A stretch of DNA of 64,000 nucleotides. Origin: Anisodus tanguticus. Its lineage: Eukaryota; Streptophyta; Magnoliopsida; Solanales; Solanaceae. The notes beneath the pieces are model-generated. The model saw only the letters and a list, made by a program, of their open reading frames with translations, had not been told where the DNA came from and ran no database searches. This document shows, one piece after another, positions 1-10,985 of this stretch. The translations under genes were made by a program, and so were the position numbers. Each line of letters begins with the position of its first letter. The stretch's first letter is position 1. The stretch lies in the NCBI GenBank assembly GCA_034509755.1, contig CM067550.1, positions 14,005,001-14,069,000 of the forward strand, in the 5' to 3' direction.

Positions 1-438
1 AATGACGGGAGGAGAGAACCTTCGTGCTAGGCCTTTGGAAAACGTGAAAACTAATTTTTAGAACTAATTTCGCGTATTTATACTGTCCAGTCGTCGGGGG
101 TTTCTACGCTCATAATGTACGTCCGTACAATTTTTACGGTCCGAACATAATTATACAGTCCATATAAACTTACCATCACTAGATTGAGAATTCTAGGGAT
201 TACCAAAAGCTGAGGGGTCCCCTACGGTCTAATTGTACGATCTGTATAAGCCTTGGCGTACATTTTCTAAATTACTGCACTGAACGATTTTAACTTCATA
301 ATTCTCATCTCGGTTTTCTAAACTCCTGAACCATGAACAAGGTTTAGTATGAATGTACGAGATATTACACAAAGTTTTCAAAGTAAGAAGTTTATACGAT
401 TATGAATCGTGCTTCAAAATTAATTCGTTCAAGGGTCA
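1..438 (-). repeat. 3' LTR (partial) of a Tekay-like Ty3/gypsy element
   Basis: This stretch aligns closely with 18281-18728: both share the motif starting GGAGAGAACCTTCGTGCTAG and both end in TTCAAGGGTCA. It directly follows, in minus-strand order, the integrase tail at 458-1150, so it is that element's 3' LTR. The left part lies outside the window. It carries GTACG/CGTAC half-palindromes typical of Solanaceae gypsy LTRs (family knowledge). The terminal CA on the plus strand is at 437-438. Confidence 0.8.
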
Positions 439-457
439 TGGGGACTGAATGACATGA

Positions 458-1150
458 TTACATGAAAACATGAGCATGGTTCATGAGACATGAGTAATGA
501 ATACATGAACGTGAAATATGAGACATGGATACGCACGGGACATGACATGAATATTGAAGGCATTTACCTTGTACGCTTTCTGCTTGCTTATCAAATAAGT
601 GTGGATATCTGGACTTAATGTTCTCTTCGTCTTCCACATGTAGCCTCCCAACTTTTTGACTTCTCCATAATACTTTTCCTGAGGCAACTTCCTTAGTCCT
701 CAACTTACGAACCTGACGATGTAGAATAGCTACATGGATCTCTTTATAGGTTAGGCTATCCTTAACTGTGATGGATTCGATAGGAACAACTAGCGACGGG
801 TCTCCCATAAACTTCCTCAACATAGATACACGATACACCGGGTGTACAACAATTAAATCTTGTGGCAATTCCAGCTCATAATCCACTTGGTCAATCCTCT
901 GTACGATCATGTATGGTCCGATATATCTGGGACTGAGTTTTCCTTTATTTCTAAACCTCATGACACCTTTCATAGGTGAAACTTTCAGAAACATACAATC
1001 ATCAACTTGAAACTCTGTCTCTATGCCTTACGTCTGAATAAGGCTATGCCTCCAAACGTCCGAATAAGGCTTTTGGCGACTCTGAGTTGTTTCCAAATGC
1101 TCCTGAATTAACTTGACTTTCTCTATGGCACCGAGGATGAGGTCGTCCTC
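458..1150 (-). pseudogene. Ty3/gypsy chromovirus integrase C-terminal remnant
   Basis: The main open frame (994 down to 458, 178 residues) begins FLKVSPMKGVMRF and continues through LSPRYIGPY and VHPVYRVSMLRKF, ending near SRYPHLFDKQ. This is the C-terminal integrase domain plus the chromodomain-like tail of Tekay/Del chromoviruses, which helps target the cDNA to chromatin. A second piece (about 1150 to 1028) with EKVKLIQEHLETTQSRQK is the helical stretch just before it, separated by a stop. The catalytic integrase core, RT, RNase H and protease are absent. The last roughly 40 residues after PHLFDKQ read through into the 3' untranslated region. Confidence 0.85.
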
Positions 1151-1702
1151 TATGTCGGTCCTCGACCCCCCGTGCATATGCCGGACACGAGCAATATCCA
1201 TACCCGGTGAAGAGCTACCTCCATACATCCATCGATCGATAATGGTCCGGCCCCATCACAAAGCGATGCACCCTATCGCCATATCTGCTACAATAGTGGG
1301 TGCATATCGGCCAATGAATCAAACTCCGGGCTATACTCACGAATGGTCCCGCCACTCGCCTCAATCGTAAGAATCGTCCACTCTAGCTCTCCTCATCTCT
1401 CGGAGGCAAGAAGTGACCAAGGAAGGCCTCTATAAACTCCTCTCATGTAGCTGGAGGAACATCCTCTCCCCTGGACAACTCCCAAGACTCATACCAGTTT
1501 GTAGCTATATCCCTCATCCTATACGAAGCCAACTCCACGAGACTCGGTCTGCGAAGCCCCGATTACCCTTAAGGTACGCCGCATCGCCGGATAAACTCCT
1601 GCGGGTCCTCCTCGGGCCGAGACCGAAAAACTCGGAGGGTTACTCACGACCCGACCCGACGAGGCCGCGACTAACCGCCCTAATGACGTCATTACACTAA
1701 CC
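1150..1702 (-). pseudogene. Ty3/gypsy chromovirus gag remnant
   Basis: Read on the minus strand in shifting frames, this stretch gives gag-like pieces: a PSEFFGLG segment, then LKGNRGFADRVSW, then NWYESWELSRGEDVPPATWEEF and FLGHFLPP, and finally PGMDIARV. These match the retrotransposon gag (capsid) domain of Tekay-type elements in order. Several frameshifts break it. At its 3' end it is joined to the integrase tail, so about 3 kb of pol is missing. The frame at 1228-1028 crosses this join and stays open for 66 codons. Confidence 0.75.
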
Positions 1703-1800
1703 TCCTACGTATAAGTATGGTCACACATAATCCAACTAGACACACTTAATAAGTTTGAAATTCGCGACTAACCGCTAATAACGTCATTACACTAACTCGC
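1664..1800. repeat. Short direct duplication near the gag start
   Basis: Two copies of about 38 bp lie at 1664-1702 and 1762-1799. Both read GCGACTAACCGC, then a few variable bases, then CGTCATTACACTAAC. The 60 bp between them is not repeated. The pair sits just upstream of the chromovirus gag (minus strand). Confidence 0.7.
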
Positions 1801-2044
1801 AATATCAACATATGCATAACGCCGCAATATCAATATATGCCGGGTAGGCGAGCCGACAAGGCTTCCTTTACCCCCGAATGTACCGCCTCCCGAGGAGTCA
1901 CAACTAGCCAACACAATATACAGCAAGCCGACAAGGTGCCAACAAATAATATAACATATACACGGGAACACCCCCAACATAGAGTACAATGATATGGATG
2001 ACCAAAACAGAGTTATAACCCTTACATAAGTACAACCCACCACC

Positions 2045-4422
2045 TGTCTACAGACCTCTATAAGAAGAACAACGACATATGACGGGACGGGGCCCCGTCG
2101 TGCCCCTAAATACAAACATAAGTCTAAAAGAGGTTCAAGAACCAAAATGACAAAGCTCTAGATCAAAGGAGCTTCCCAACCTTTCGCCGAGTAGGGACCT
2201 AAACCGGAGGATCACCAACCGAGCACACGTACCTGCGGGCATGAACGCGCCCCCCGAGGAAAGGGGGTCGGTACGAAATAATGTGCTTGAGTATGTAAAC
2301 ATGAAATACGCATATGAGATCATAAGTAGCCAACGAAACATGAGATCGGTATAAAAGTCGGGATCCAAATCCAACTATGCCATAAACAATAAAAGTCGGT
2401 TGCCTTATAAAAATGAGAGTCAAGTCAAGAAAACATGAGTGTACGTCCATATACATATATATATACATACGTAACGTAACCGGCCCACTAGTGCGGGACT
2501 CGGTGGAATCATATCATAACCCGGCCCATGCGGGACTCGGTAAAGTCATCTCTCATCTATGGATCCATCCTACGTAACCGGCCCTCTAGTGAGGGTCTCG
2601 GTGAACAATGCAAGGTGTGCACGAGTCGTAACCCGGCCCGGGACTCGGTGAGGTGAAGTAGTAACACTTAGCACGAGTAGATATCGTGAGTAACCATATG
2701 CAAGTAAAAATTATCATCTGACTCTCAATGAAATCATTGTAATAATGTCATAATAAACTATTTGCTGAAAAATCATAGGCACTTCTCATTACAATCCTCT
2801 TTAGGAATTAAACTGTATAAGAATCAAGTACGCCCGACGTACCCTCATTAAATAAAAATCATGCCAAAGAAAGAAGGAATAGTTCACATACATCTTAGAC
2901 GAACTAATCAACTCTATATTAGAGTACGTCTCGATTTAGAACTTCAACCTATAATAATGGTAATACGTTAATCAATTCTATGATCACTAGCATACTTTAT
3001 ATCGAATAACGACTTCTTATTCTATAAAAATTCGGGTAGCACTTCCCCTGTTTATACATGTTTCCACAACTTCCAAACGAGGCTAATAACATCAATAAAC
3101 AAGCACCAATTAAGGGCACAACCAAAACAACAATAAAGGGAATTTACACACCCACTTCTCATGTAAATTTAGTCTCTTAATCCACCTTAAAAATAGCCCA
3201 CAAAATAGCTCATGTTCCAACAACAACGAGGGTAGAATGTGAAGCCTTTCTATGCCTTTCCACACCCTTATTCCTTTAGTACTTACCTTAGCAATTACCA
3301 CACTTAAACATGCATAATGGTGACTAAATTTTTAGAATTATAACACCACAAAACAGTCCCTAAAACAGTCCATATACATCACAACATGTCCAACAATTTC
3401 ATGCAAGTTCTTGGCCACAACATGTCATAATTCCATAACTCTTATCTTAATTCCTATAATCCAAATTTTGGATTTTAATACTTCCATATAACTAATTCCA
3501 ACTAAATCTCCATGTTTCCTTTCAATTTCATCATGCAATTAGTGATAATAATAACCACAATAACCAACGAATCCAACAACACCAAAATATGTCCCAAATT
3601 GGCAACTAGCCAAAAATGGTCACATGCAATGCTTAAATTCCAATTCTTCCTTAACACAAATTCATTACCTTAATTCTAACAACATGCATTCCAATTTTAT
3701 CATAGAAAGAAGAATTTTTATACCTCAAATTCGTCAAAACAGTCCGCAAACTTCTGTCACTGTTTGTCCGAAGATTCCCCACTGTTTTGTAATTTTTCTC
3801 CTCCTTTTTGTTCACTTCTTCAACTCCAATTGACATGCAGGTGTTCTACAATGTTAAGCCATCATCCCTACACGTTTTTCTTCCAAAATTTCATCCCAAA
3901 AATCCTAATTTTTCAAGGAGTTTTCGCCCAAGCGTGGTTGTTTTGCCACTGTTTTCTCCACTGTGTTTGGTGTTGTTTTGCTTCTAATTTTTGGTGAAAA
4001 TGTAGTCTAGGAAGAGAAGATAACAACCTTAATTTTGGTTATGGGTGGAGGGTGATTTTCGGATTAGTGTAGAGGAGAGAATAGGAGGAGAGTTTGTTTT
4101 TTTTTTTGTTTTTGTTAAGTGTAGAAGAAGATGAAGAGGTAATGTAAGTTTATAACCAAAAATCTGATTTTCCTTCTTACACTTTGGCCCCCAAGTTCTT
4201 CAATTAGTAAATCTCAAACCCACTTCTTTTAATTCCGAGAATTTCATAAGCCTCATATCCTCAATGTCATAATTTTTTTTATACAATACTATTCCGGGAT
4301 AGCATCCGTTTATACACTAATTTCCCGTATTAACATATGTAAGCGTTCCTTATATTCAATATCCGAATCTTGCTTTCTTAATGACGTTCTTAATTATCGT
4401 CTTAATCTTACGAGGTGTAACA
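2045..4422 (-). repeat. Solo LTR of a Ty3/gypsy (Tekay-like) element
   Basis: Read on the minus strand, the element starts TGTTACACCTCGTAAGA at 4422, the usual start of Solanaceae Tekay-type LTRs, and ends at 2045 (TGTCTACAG on the plus strand). The 5 bp CCACC occurs at 2040-2044 and again at 4423-4427, which fits a target-site duplication. No internal element sequence or second LTR adjoins it, so it is best read as a solo LTR left by LTR-LTR recombination. Its length is 2378 bp. It lies in the untranslated leader of the older chromovirus. None of the small reading frames inside looks coding. Confidence 0.7.
2476..2660. repeat. Fourfold diverged repeat of an AACCGGCCC...GGGACTCGGTG motif
   Basis: Inside the solo LTR, AACCGGCCC or AACCCGGCCC followed by GGGACTCGGT (once GGGTCTCGGT) recurs at about 2477, 2518, 2576 and 2629, spaced 40-60 bp. 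The block is much richer in GC than its surroundings. It may be a regulatory or structural array in the LTR. No function is known to me. Confidence 0.7.
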
Positions 4423-4613
4423 CCACCATACTAGATGTGGCGTCTGATCTATGCCCGATCAGCTAAGCTATCTCGCACCTTATCGGGGTACGAGACATGA
4501 ACATGATATGAATAGATCTAATAACCCACAATGGGTAACATGAATGAATTTTCCTAATTGGGAAGAGCAATCATTATCTTACGTTGTCATACGTAGTTTC
4601 GAAGGTTTTAAAC

Positions 4614-6109
4614 TGATAAGTCGTGAATTTTAAGATTTTTAACACTTACTCCTTATACTTTTTGATGTCTTTTAAGCAAGTTTCATCTTTATTTATAGTG
4701 TTTTCATGTGTTTTTAGGTATTTGATGCTAAAGGAATAAAAGAGAACGGAATAGTAGAAAAAGTCCATAACAACACTTGAATGCGATGGAGATGCTGCAC
4801 CGCAAAAATTATATGCAGCCGCAAACTCTGAGCCGAAAAGTTAACAAAATCAAGCCCTATGCGATGAGTATACGACACCGCAATCTCTCAAATGCGATCG
4901 CATACTCTCGAGAAAATCAACCTGTGCGTTGAATAAAAAAGGCAGAAATACAACACAAATGCAGCACTGCATACAAGAAATATGATCGCATACCCAAAGC
5001 TCAGACAAAATAGTGAAAAAGGACAAAATGATGAAAATGTGGTATCTTCTGAAGTATGCGACGCATTCCTAAGAATGTTGCACCACATACATGATGCATA
5101 CCGAGCGGGAAGAAATTTGGCCACGAGAATGTGGCCATAATGCGATCACATACTCTTGACGGGGCTGCATTCTGGTCGGCGCATTGCGACCCGTCGGCTA
5201 TTATTTTATACTTTTTGTCCCTTTCATATAAATATTTGACAAAGATTTCTGAGCTCATTATTTTAGACATTATTCTCTGAGCACACTTTTACCTTTTTGT
5301 ATTGAAAAAGAAGCCTTTGGATTGTTGTAAGGATATGATTTCTTTTAATTCAATTAAAGCTTTTATTTACTTTACATTGAATATGAGTAGCTAAATTCTT
5401 AGCTATTGTTGTGGGGCCAAAGGGGTTTGGTATGTGATTGGGTTGCAATTAATTCATTGGGTTACTTGATGATTCTCCAATAACTCTTTATTTTATATTA
5501 TTTATTAATGGTGGCCAACATTAATAGTGCCTAAATTCTTTAATTAGCCTGGAAAAGTAGGTAAAGATTAGGAAAAGAGTTATTGGCAAGGATTTGGGGC
5601 TTTAACCCCCATCTAATAGCTAGGGCTACGAATAGTCTAGTTAACTTGAAATCAAATTGGGTGTTTTTAATTGCACATCTTAGGACTTGGAAAAGCCTTT
5701 GATGAATTTCTCAATTGGGTTTGAAATTCTTTTGATAACCCATTTAGCCCATTATTTAGAACTTGAATGTTACCTATTTGAATTAAAAAATAGTGTAATT
5801 GCACCCTTTCCCCGAAGTCATCACCACCCTAGTCGTCTCAATTTAATATTTAAATGCAATTACTTGATACTTTGCTATTGAATATTTCTCAAATCAAATA
5901 TGTGTTATTTTGCAATACAAACATAGTTATAAACAATCAAACATTTATTCCCCTTTTTCCTTTGAAATATAGGCTAATAGTTGAGACTTGCAATTAACTT
6001 GACGTTTCTCATCGTATTTCCTGTGGGATTCGACCCCAACCTTCATTGGATTTTTTATTTGCTAACAACAGTTATACATCCTTATCGGAGGTGTAATTTT
6101 GGCGTATCA
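4614..6109 (+). repeat. 5' LTR of the Athila element
   Basis: 1496 bp, TGATA...TATCA. It differs from the 3' LTR at 5 of the first 60 positions, so the insertion is old. Relative to the 3' LTR it lacks about 42 bp (3' LTR 16892-16933), and the missing block is bounded by ATTGT on both sides, which suggests a repeat-mediated deletion. It contains several CG-rich palindromes such as ATGCGATCGCAT near 4893. Confidence 0.93.
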
Positions 6110-6113
6110 ATTT

Positions 6114-6131
6114 TAGCGCCGTTGTCGGGGA
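6114..6131 (+). other. Primer-binding site, tRNA-Asp type
   Basis: TAGCGCCGTTGTCGGGGA lies 4 bp after the 5' LTR. It matches the complement of the plant tRNA-Asp 3' end (TGGCGCCGTTGCCGGGGA) at 16 of 18 positions. This primer is characteristic of Athila elements. Confidence 0.85.
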
Positions 6132-6174
6132 ATACAGTTGAGAAAAAAATTATAAATTAGTGTAATTCTCTACT

Positions 6175-7576
6175 TTGAGTCTTTATTTCTCATATCACGA
6201 GCCTCCGTATTTCAACCCTCACCACTTTAATAAAATGCGAGTTTCCACATTAACACCACTCTATTACACCTACTTAGCACTAAGGGCCTATTTGGAGGTC
6301 TTGCAACTGATGACCCAGATAGGCACCTTAGAAAGTTTCTTGGGGTGTGTGCCACCAACCATCAACCCAACATCTCAAGTAAGGTCGTTAAGTTGAGTAT
6401 CTTCCTATTATATCTCACGGGAGAGGCCACCGCATGGTTGGATGATCTTTCGGTCGGCTCCATTACCACTTGGGCAGAGTTGACCGATGCATTCCTCAAG
6501 AAGTATTTTCCTCCATCCCTGATGTTGTAACTCCGTGATGAAATCAACAACTTTCATCAACTTCCTAATGAGTCACTTTATGAGGCTTGGAATCGATTTA
6601 AAAAGAAGGTCAAAAGTTATCCAAAGCATGAGTTACCCGATATAATGCTTCTCTAAATATTCTATAGGTCACTTGACTCGATCAACAAGTTGGTGGCTAA
6701 CAATATTGCGGAGGGGACCATTATGGACAATTCTTATGATGTGGTAATTGCTCTACTTGACAAGCTAACCGAGACAAATGAAGCTTGGCATACTAGAGAG
6801 TCGAAAGTAGTTGGAGGAAGTTCTTCCAAATCCTTGTTGTCTAGAGAGGCGATCAGGAGGGAATAATAGAGAGATGAAATAATGGAAAAGTTAATCATGC
6901 AAAGTGATCTTCATACTAAATATGTCATAGGATCGGGGTCTAAAAAGGTGAATGTGATTGGGTCTTGTGAAGGGGGCTCTCCGGATGAATAATGCTACCA
7001 AGTATATGATGAAAAAGCTCATTTCGTGAACAATCAAGGGGGGTTCCTGGCCTAACTACCAAGGTCCTAATCAAGGGGCTTGGCGGCGAGGTCAAGGGAA
7101 TCAAGGTTAGAACAAAGATCAAGGAGGCTCGAATTGGAGGGACAACAACAAAGGGGTTACCACAACAACTATAAAAAACACCGAAGCAATAATCCTTATG
7201 TTCCACCAAAGGGCAACCAATATATTTCGAACCAACCATCAACTAGTGATCGCGGTAGTTCAAAGATTGAAGATATTCTCTCAAATGTGTTGAGAAAAGT
7301 TAATCAACCGACACAGTTGTCAAAGAGATGAAGGATGATATGAAGAGTATAATATATGGTATGAGCAATATGGGGCAAGTTGTTAGCTATCACTCAACTT
7401 TTATCAAGCAATTAGAATCCCAACTTAGCCAAATCTCGGCTACCCTTAACCAAAGACAAAGAGGTACACTCCCAAGTGACACGGTAGTAAATCTAAGAAA
7501 TAATGGTGAACATGCTTGTAAGGCCATCACTACTAGGAGTGGAAAGGTACTTGAGGGAGAAAAGTTGGTAGAATAA
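6175..7576 (+). pseudogene. Athila gag
   Basis: The retrotransposon gag core is clear: LSIFLLYLTGEATAWLDDL, then SITTWAELTDAFLKKYFPP, then after a stop LRDEINNFHQLPNESLYEAW and YPKHELPDIML. It would form the capsid shell. A basic, asparagine-rich stretch at 7080-7330 and the segment at 7328-7576 are the C-terminal gag region. In-frame stops sit at 6528, 6654, 6864, 6867 and 7574. Several of these are where related proteins carry glutamine. There is at least one frameshift, near 6350. Confidence 0.85.
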
Positions 7577-7867
7577 GAAGAGGTTGTTGATGATGAATCA
7601 CTTATTGTTGAACCAATAGTGATTGATGAAGATAGTGTACCTAAGAAAAAATGTGCTAGTATTGAAAAACACATTATCATTGAAGGAGTGATTACAAAAG
7701 ATGAGATCCTGGAAGTGATAACACATATTCCAACCCCCCACCCCCACCATTTTATCAAAGGCTAGCAAAGAAAGCGGATGATGGAAAATTTATTAAGTTC
7801 ATTGAGAAATTAAAACAACATTCCATTGGTTTAAGCTCTTGAACAAATGTCTGGCTAAGAGAATTTT

Positions 7868-8230
7868 ATGAAGGATTTTGTTACCAAGAAAAGGCAAGGT
7901 AACTTTGAAATGACGGATGTGACACATCATTGTAGTGAAATTGTCATTCAATATAAAGAAGACCCTGAAGCATTCACTATTCCGTGCACCATTGGGGCTT
8001 ATAAATTTGCAAAGGCATTATGTGACCTTGGTGCAAGCATCAACTTGATGCCACTTGCAATCTTCAACGAGTTGGGTTTGGGTACTCCTCATCCCGCAAC
8101 TATGAGGCTACTAATGGCGGATCGAATCGTAAAAAGGCCGGTGGATATTCTATTTGGTGTCCTTGTTCGAGTGGATATATTCATATTTTTCGCTGATTTT
8201 ATTATTTTGGATTGTGAGGTAGATTTTTGA
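7868..8230 (+). pseudogene. Athila aspartic protease
   Basis: The 120-codon frame contains ALCDLGASINLMPLAIF, the active-site loop of Athila proteases (Asp in D-L-G-A-S), followed by the flap-like segment around TMRLLMADR and FADFIILD. It would cut the Gag-Pol polyprotein. The frame is open from 7868 to 8230 and stops at the end of the domain. It is part of a gag-pol fusion rather than a separate gene, so the ATG at 7868 is not a true start. The active-site residues look intact although the surrounding polyprotein is broken. Confidence 0.85.
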
Positions 8231-8360
8231 AGTTCTCATAATCTTGGGATGACCATTCTTAGCCACAGAGTGAGCTCTTATTAATGTTGAGAGAAGTGAC
8301 CTTAAATTCTGGATGAACAATAAAGAAATCACATTCCATATTTGCAAGTCAATGAAATAA

Positions 8361-9825
8361 GTGGTAGACATGAGTGTAGTGTCAGTTATTGGCACTATAG
8401 ATGAAGTCGTAGAGACTACTGTTGCAAATGATTATTTTGGTGAAGTGTTGGGTGCGGTGTTGATGAACTATGATGGAGAAAATTATGAAGAATTTGAGGA
8501 GACGGTTAATTCTTTGGTTGGATTGAGGTCATACAACTACAACCCCAAGAAGCTTGATCTTGACTTACAAAACCGTGAGAATCCTCCCGCAAAACCATCA
8601 ATCATTGAACCACCTACCATGGAGCTCAAACCTCTTCCTTCATATTTGAGGTACAAGTTTCTTGGTCTAAACAACACCTTGCCCGTTATAATTTTAAACC
8701 GGTTAATGAAAGAGCAACGTAAGATATTATTGGCTATTTTGAAAAGATATAAAAAGGTTATTGGATGGTCAATTGCGGATATTTAGGGTATTTCTCCCGG
8801 TATTTACACCCATAAAATCAATCTTGATGAATAATGTATTTATAGTATTGAGCATTAAAGGAGGTTGAATCCTCCTATGCAAGAGGTTGTGAAGAAGGAG
8901 ATAATTAAATGGTTAGATGCCGGTGTCATGTACCCTAAAGCTGATAGTGAATGGGTGTGCCCGATCTAATGTATGCCAGAGAATGGTGGTATTACCGTGG
9001 TACCTAATGAGAAGAATGAATTGATACCAACTGATATGGTTACCGGTTGGAGGTTATGTATGGACTACCAAAAATTAAACCATTGGACAATGAGGGATCA
9101 CTTCCCAATGTCGTTCATAGATCAAATGCTTGATAGATTCACTGGGAGGGACTTTTATTGGTTTCTATATGGTTATTCTGGTTATAATCAAATCACTATT
9201 ATCCCCGAGGAGCAAGAGAAAACCACATTCACATACCCTTGTGGTACCTTTGCTTTTAGAAGAATGCCCTTTGGTTTATGCAATACTCCCGCTACTTTCC
9301 AAAGGTGCATGATGTCAATTTTTTTTGACATGGTGGAGGAATCCATTGAAATCTTCATGGATGACTTCTCCATGGTTGGAGACTCTTTTGATTCTTGTCT
9401 AGAGAATTTGGCTCGGTGTTGAAACGTTGTGAAGAGACCAACTTGGATCTCAATTGGAGAAAATGTCACTTTATGGTCAAGGAAGTAATTGTTCTCGGGC
9501 ACAAAAATTTGGAAAAGGGCATAGAGGTTGACCAAGCCAAAGTTGAGGTAATTGTTAAGCTTTCTCCATCCATCTCCATCAAAGGTGTTAGAAGCTTTCT
9601 AGGCCATGTCGGATTTTATAAGAGGTTTATCAAAGACTTCTCTAAAGTGGCAAATCCATTTTGCAAATTGTTAGAGAAAGAGACCAAGTTCATGTTTGAT
9701 GAAGCATGTCTCAAAGCTTTTGAGTATTTGAAAGAGAAGCTCACTTCGGCACCTATCATTATTGCTCGGGATTGTCAAAGTCATTTGAGCTCATGTGTGA
9801 TGCTAGTGGTTTTACCATGGGGATG
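8361..9825 (+). pseudogene. Athila reverse transcriptase
   Basis: The RT domain reads in pieces: GWRLCMDYQKLNHWTMRDHF, DQMLDRFTGRDFYWFLYGYS, FAFRRMPFGLCNTPATFQR and the catalytic FMDD at 9354-9365. The connection then begins CEETNLDLNWRKCHFMV and continues VRSFLGHVGFYKRFIKDFS. Stops at 8784, 8856 and 8967 and a frameshift near 9400 split it. The catalytic box is intact. The sequence is clearly Athila-type, not chromovirus or Tat. Confidence 0.92.
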
Positions 9826-10145
9826 TTCTAGGACAAAAGAGAGATAAGATTTTTCATTCCATTTATTATTCAAGCAAGACCCTCAATAGAGCACAAATGA
9901 ACAATACCATCACTGAGCAAAAGTTGCTTGTGATTGTCTATGGTTTTGAGAAATTCCAAGCTTACTTATTGGGAACTCATGTCATTGTGCACACCGATCA
10001 TGCGGTGCTTCGTTATCTAATTGCCAAGAAAGATTCTAAGTGTAGATAGGTTAATATGTTGGGTCCTACTTTTGCAAGAGTTCGATTTCGAGGTTAAAGA
10101 TAGAAATGGATGTGAGAACTAAGTGGCCGACCACTTGTCTAGACT
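9826..10145 (+). pseudogene. Athila RNase H
   Basis: After a frameshift near 9830 the frame reads FHSIYYSSKTLNRAQMNN, TITEQKLLVIVYGFEKF and HVIVHTDHAVLRYL, the RNase H domain that removes the RNA template. The terminal part (VADHLSRLEE-like at about 10121-10155) follows after stops near 10047. It leads directly into a deletion that removed the front of the integrase. Confidence 0.85.
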
Positions 10146-10210
10146 TGAAGAAGGTGGGAAGCTAAGTGATGGGCTTGAAGCTAATGATTATTTTCCTGAT
10201 GAGCATGTAA

Positions 10211-10985
10211 TGGGTGGAGGTCATGGCGCTTCCAAATAATGAAGGAAAGAGTGTCACCGCATTCTTGAAAAAGTACATTTTCTCAAGGTTTGGTACTCCT
10301 AGGTATATCATTAGTGATGGGGTTCACACTTTTGCAATCGATTGTTCAAAGCTCTTCTTGAGAAGTATGTAGTTAAACACAAGGTGGATACGCCCTATCA
10401 TCCCAATTAAGAGGGGAAGTGGAAGTTTCAAAAGGGAGATCAAAAGCATCTTATCCAAGACGGTCAATGTCACAAGAACCGATTGGTCACAAAAGTTGGA
10501 TGATGCACTTTGAGCATACCAGACTGCTTTCAAAACCCTAATTGACATGCCGCCATATAGGTTGGTGCTTGACAAATCTTGTCATCTCCCGATTGAGCTT
10601 GAGAATAAGACTACGTGGGCCTTGAAGAAGTTGAATCTTGATTGAATTAGTGCCTCAATCTTGAGAGTAGAGAAATTGAATGAGATGGATGAATTCTGAC
10701 TCAAGGCCTATTAGAGTTCGGCACTCTACAAAGGAAGCACTTCCGTGACAAAAAGATCCTAAAGAGAGATTTTAGCCCTGGGTATCATGTGTTGTTGTTC
10801 AACTCAAGACTCCAGTTGTTTTTCGAAAAGTTAAAGCCAAAATAGACGGGGCCTTTTGAGGTCACACAGGTCCCTATAAGGCCATTGAGATTGATTGTCC
10901 AAGTGAAAATCGAATCAAAGTGAATAGGAAAAGAGTGAATCATGACTTGGGGGTGCCAAATAAAGTGAAGATAATTGAGGTGATC
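10211..10985 (+). pseudogene. Athila integrase, N-terminal half deleted
   Basis: The integrase begins in mid-domain at WVEVMALPNNEGKSVTAFLK (10211), continues IFSRFGTPRYIISDG, then in other frames EVEVSKREIKSILSKTVN, LDDAL and GPFEVTQV. The zinc-binding HHCC region and the first catalytic Asp are absent: the sequence passes from the end of RNase H into the middle of the core within about 60 bp. The second Asp (ISDG) is present. Frameshifts near 10325 and 10420 and several stops break the rest. Without the missing part it could not integrate. Confidence 0.85.

Noticed and set aside
1413..1700. 95-codon plus-strand open frame
   Set aside because: It is the complement of the chromovirus gag. 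The minus strand gives the gag motifs.
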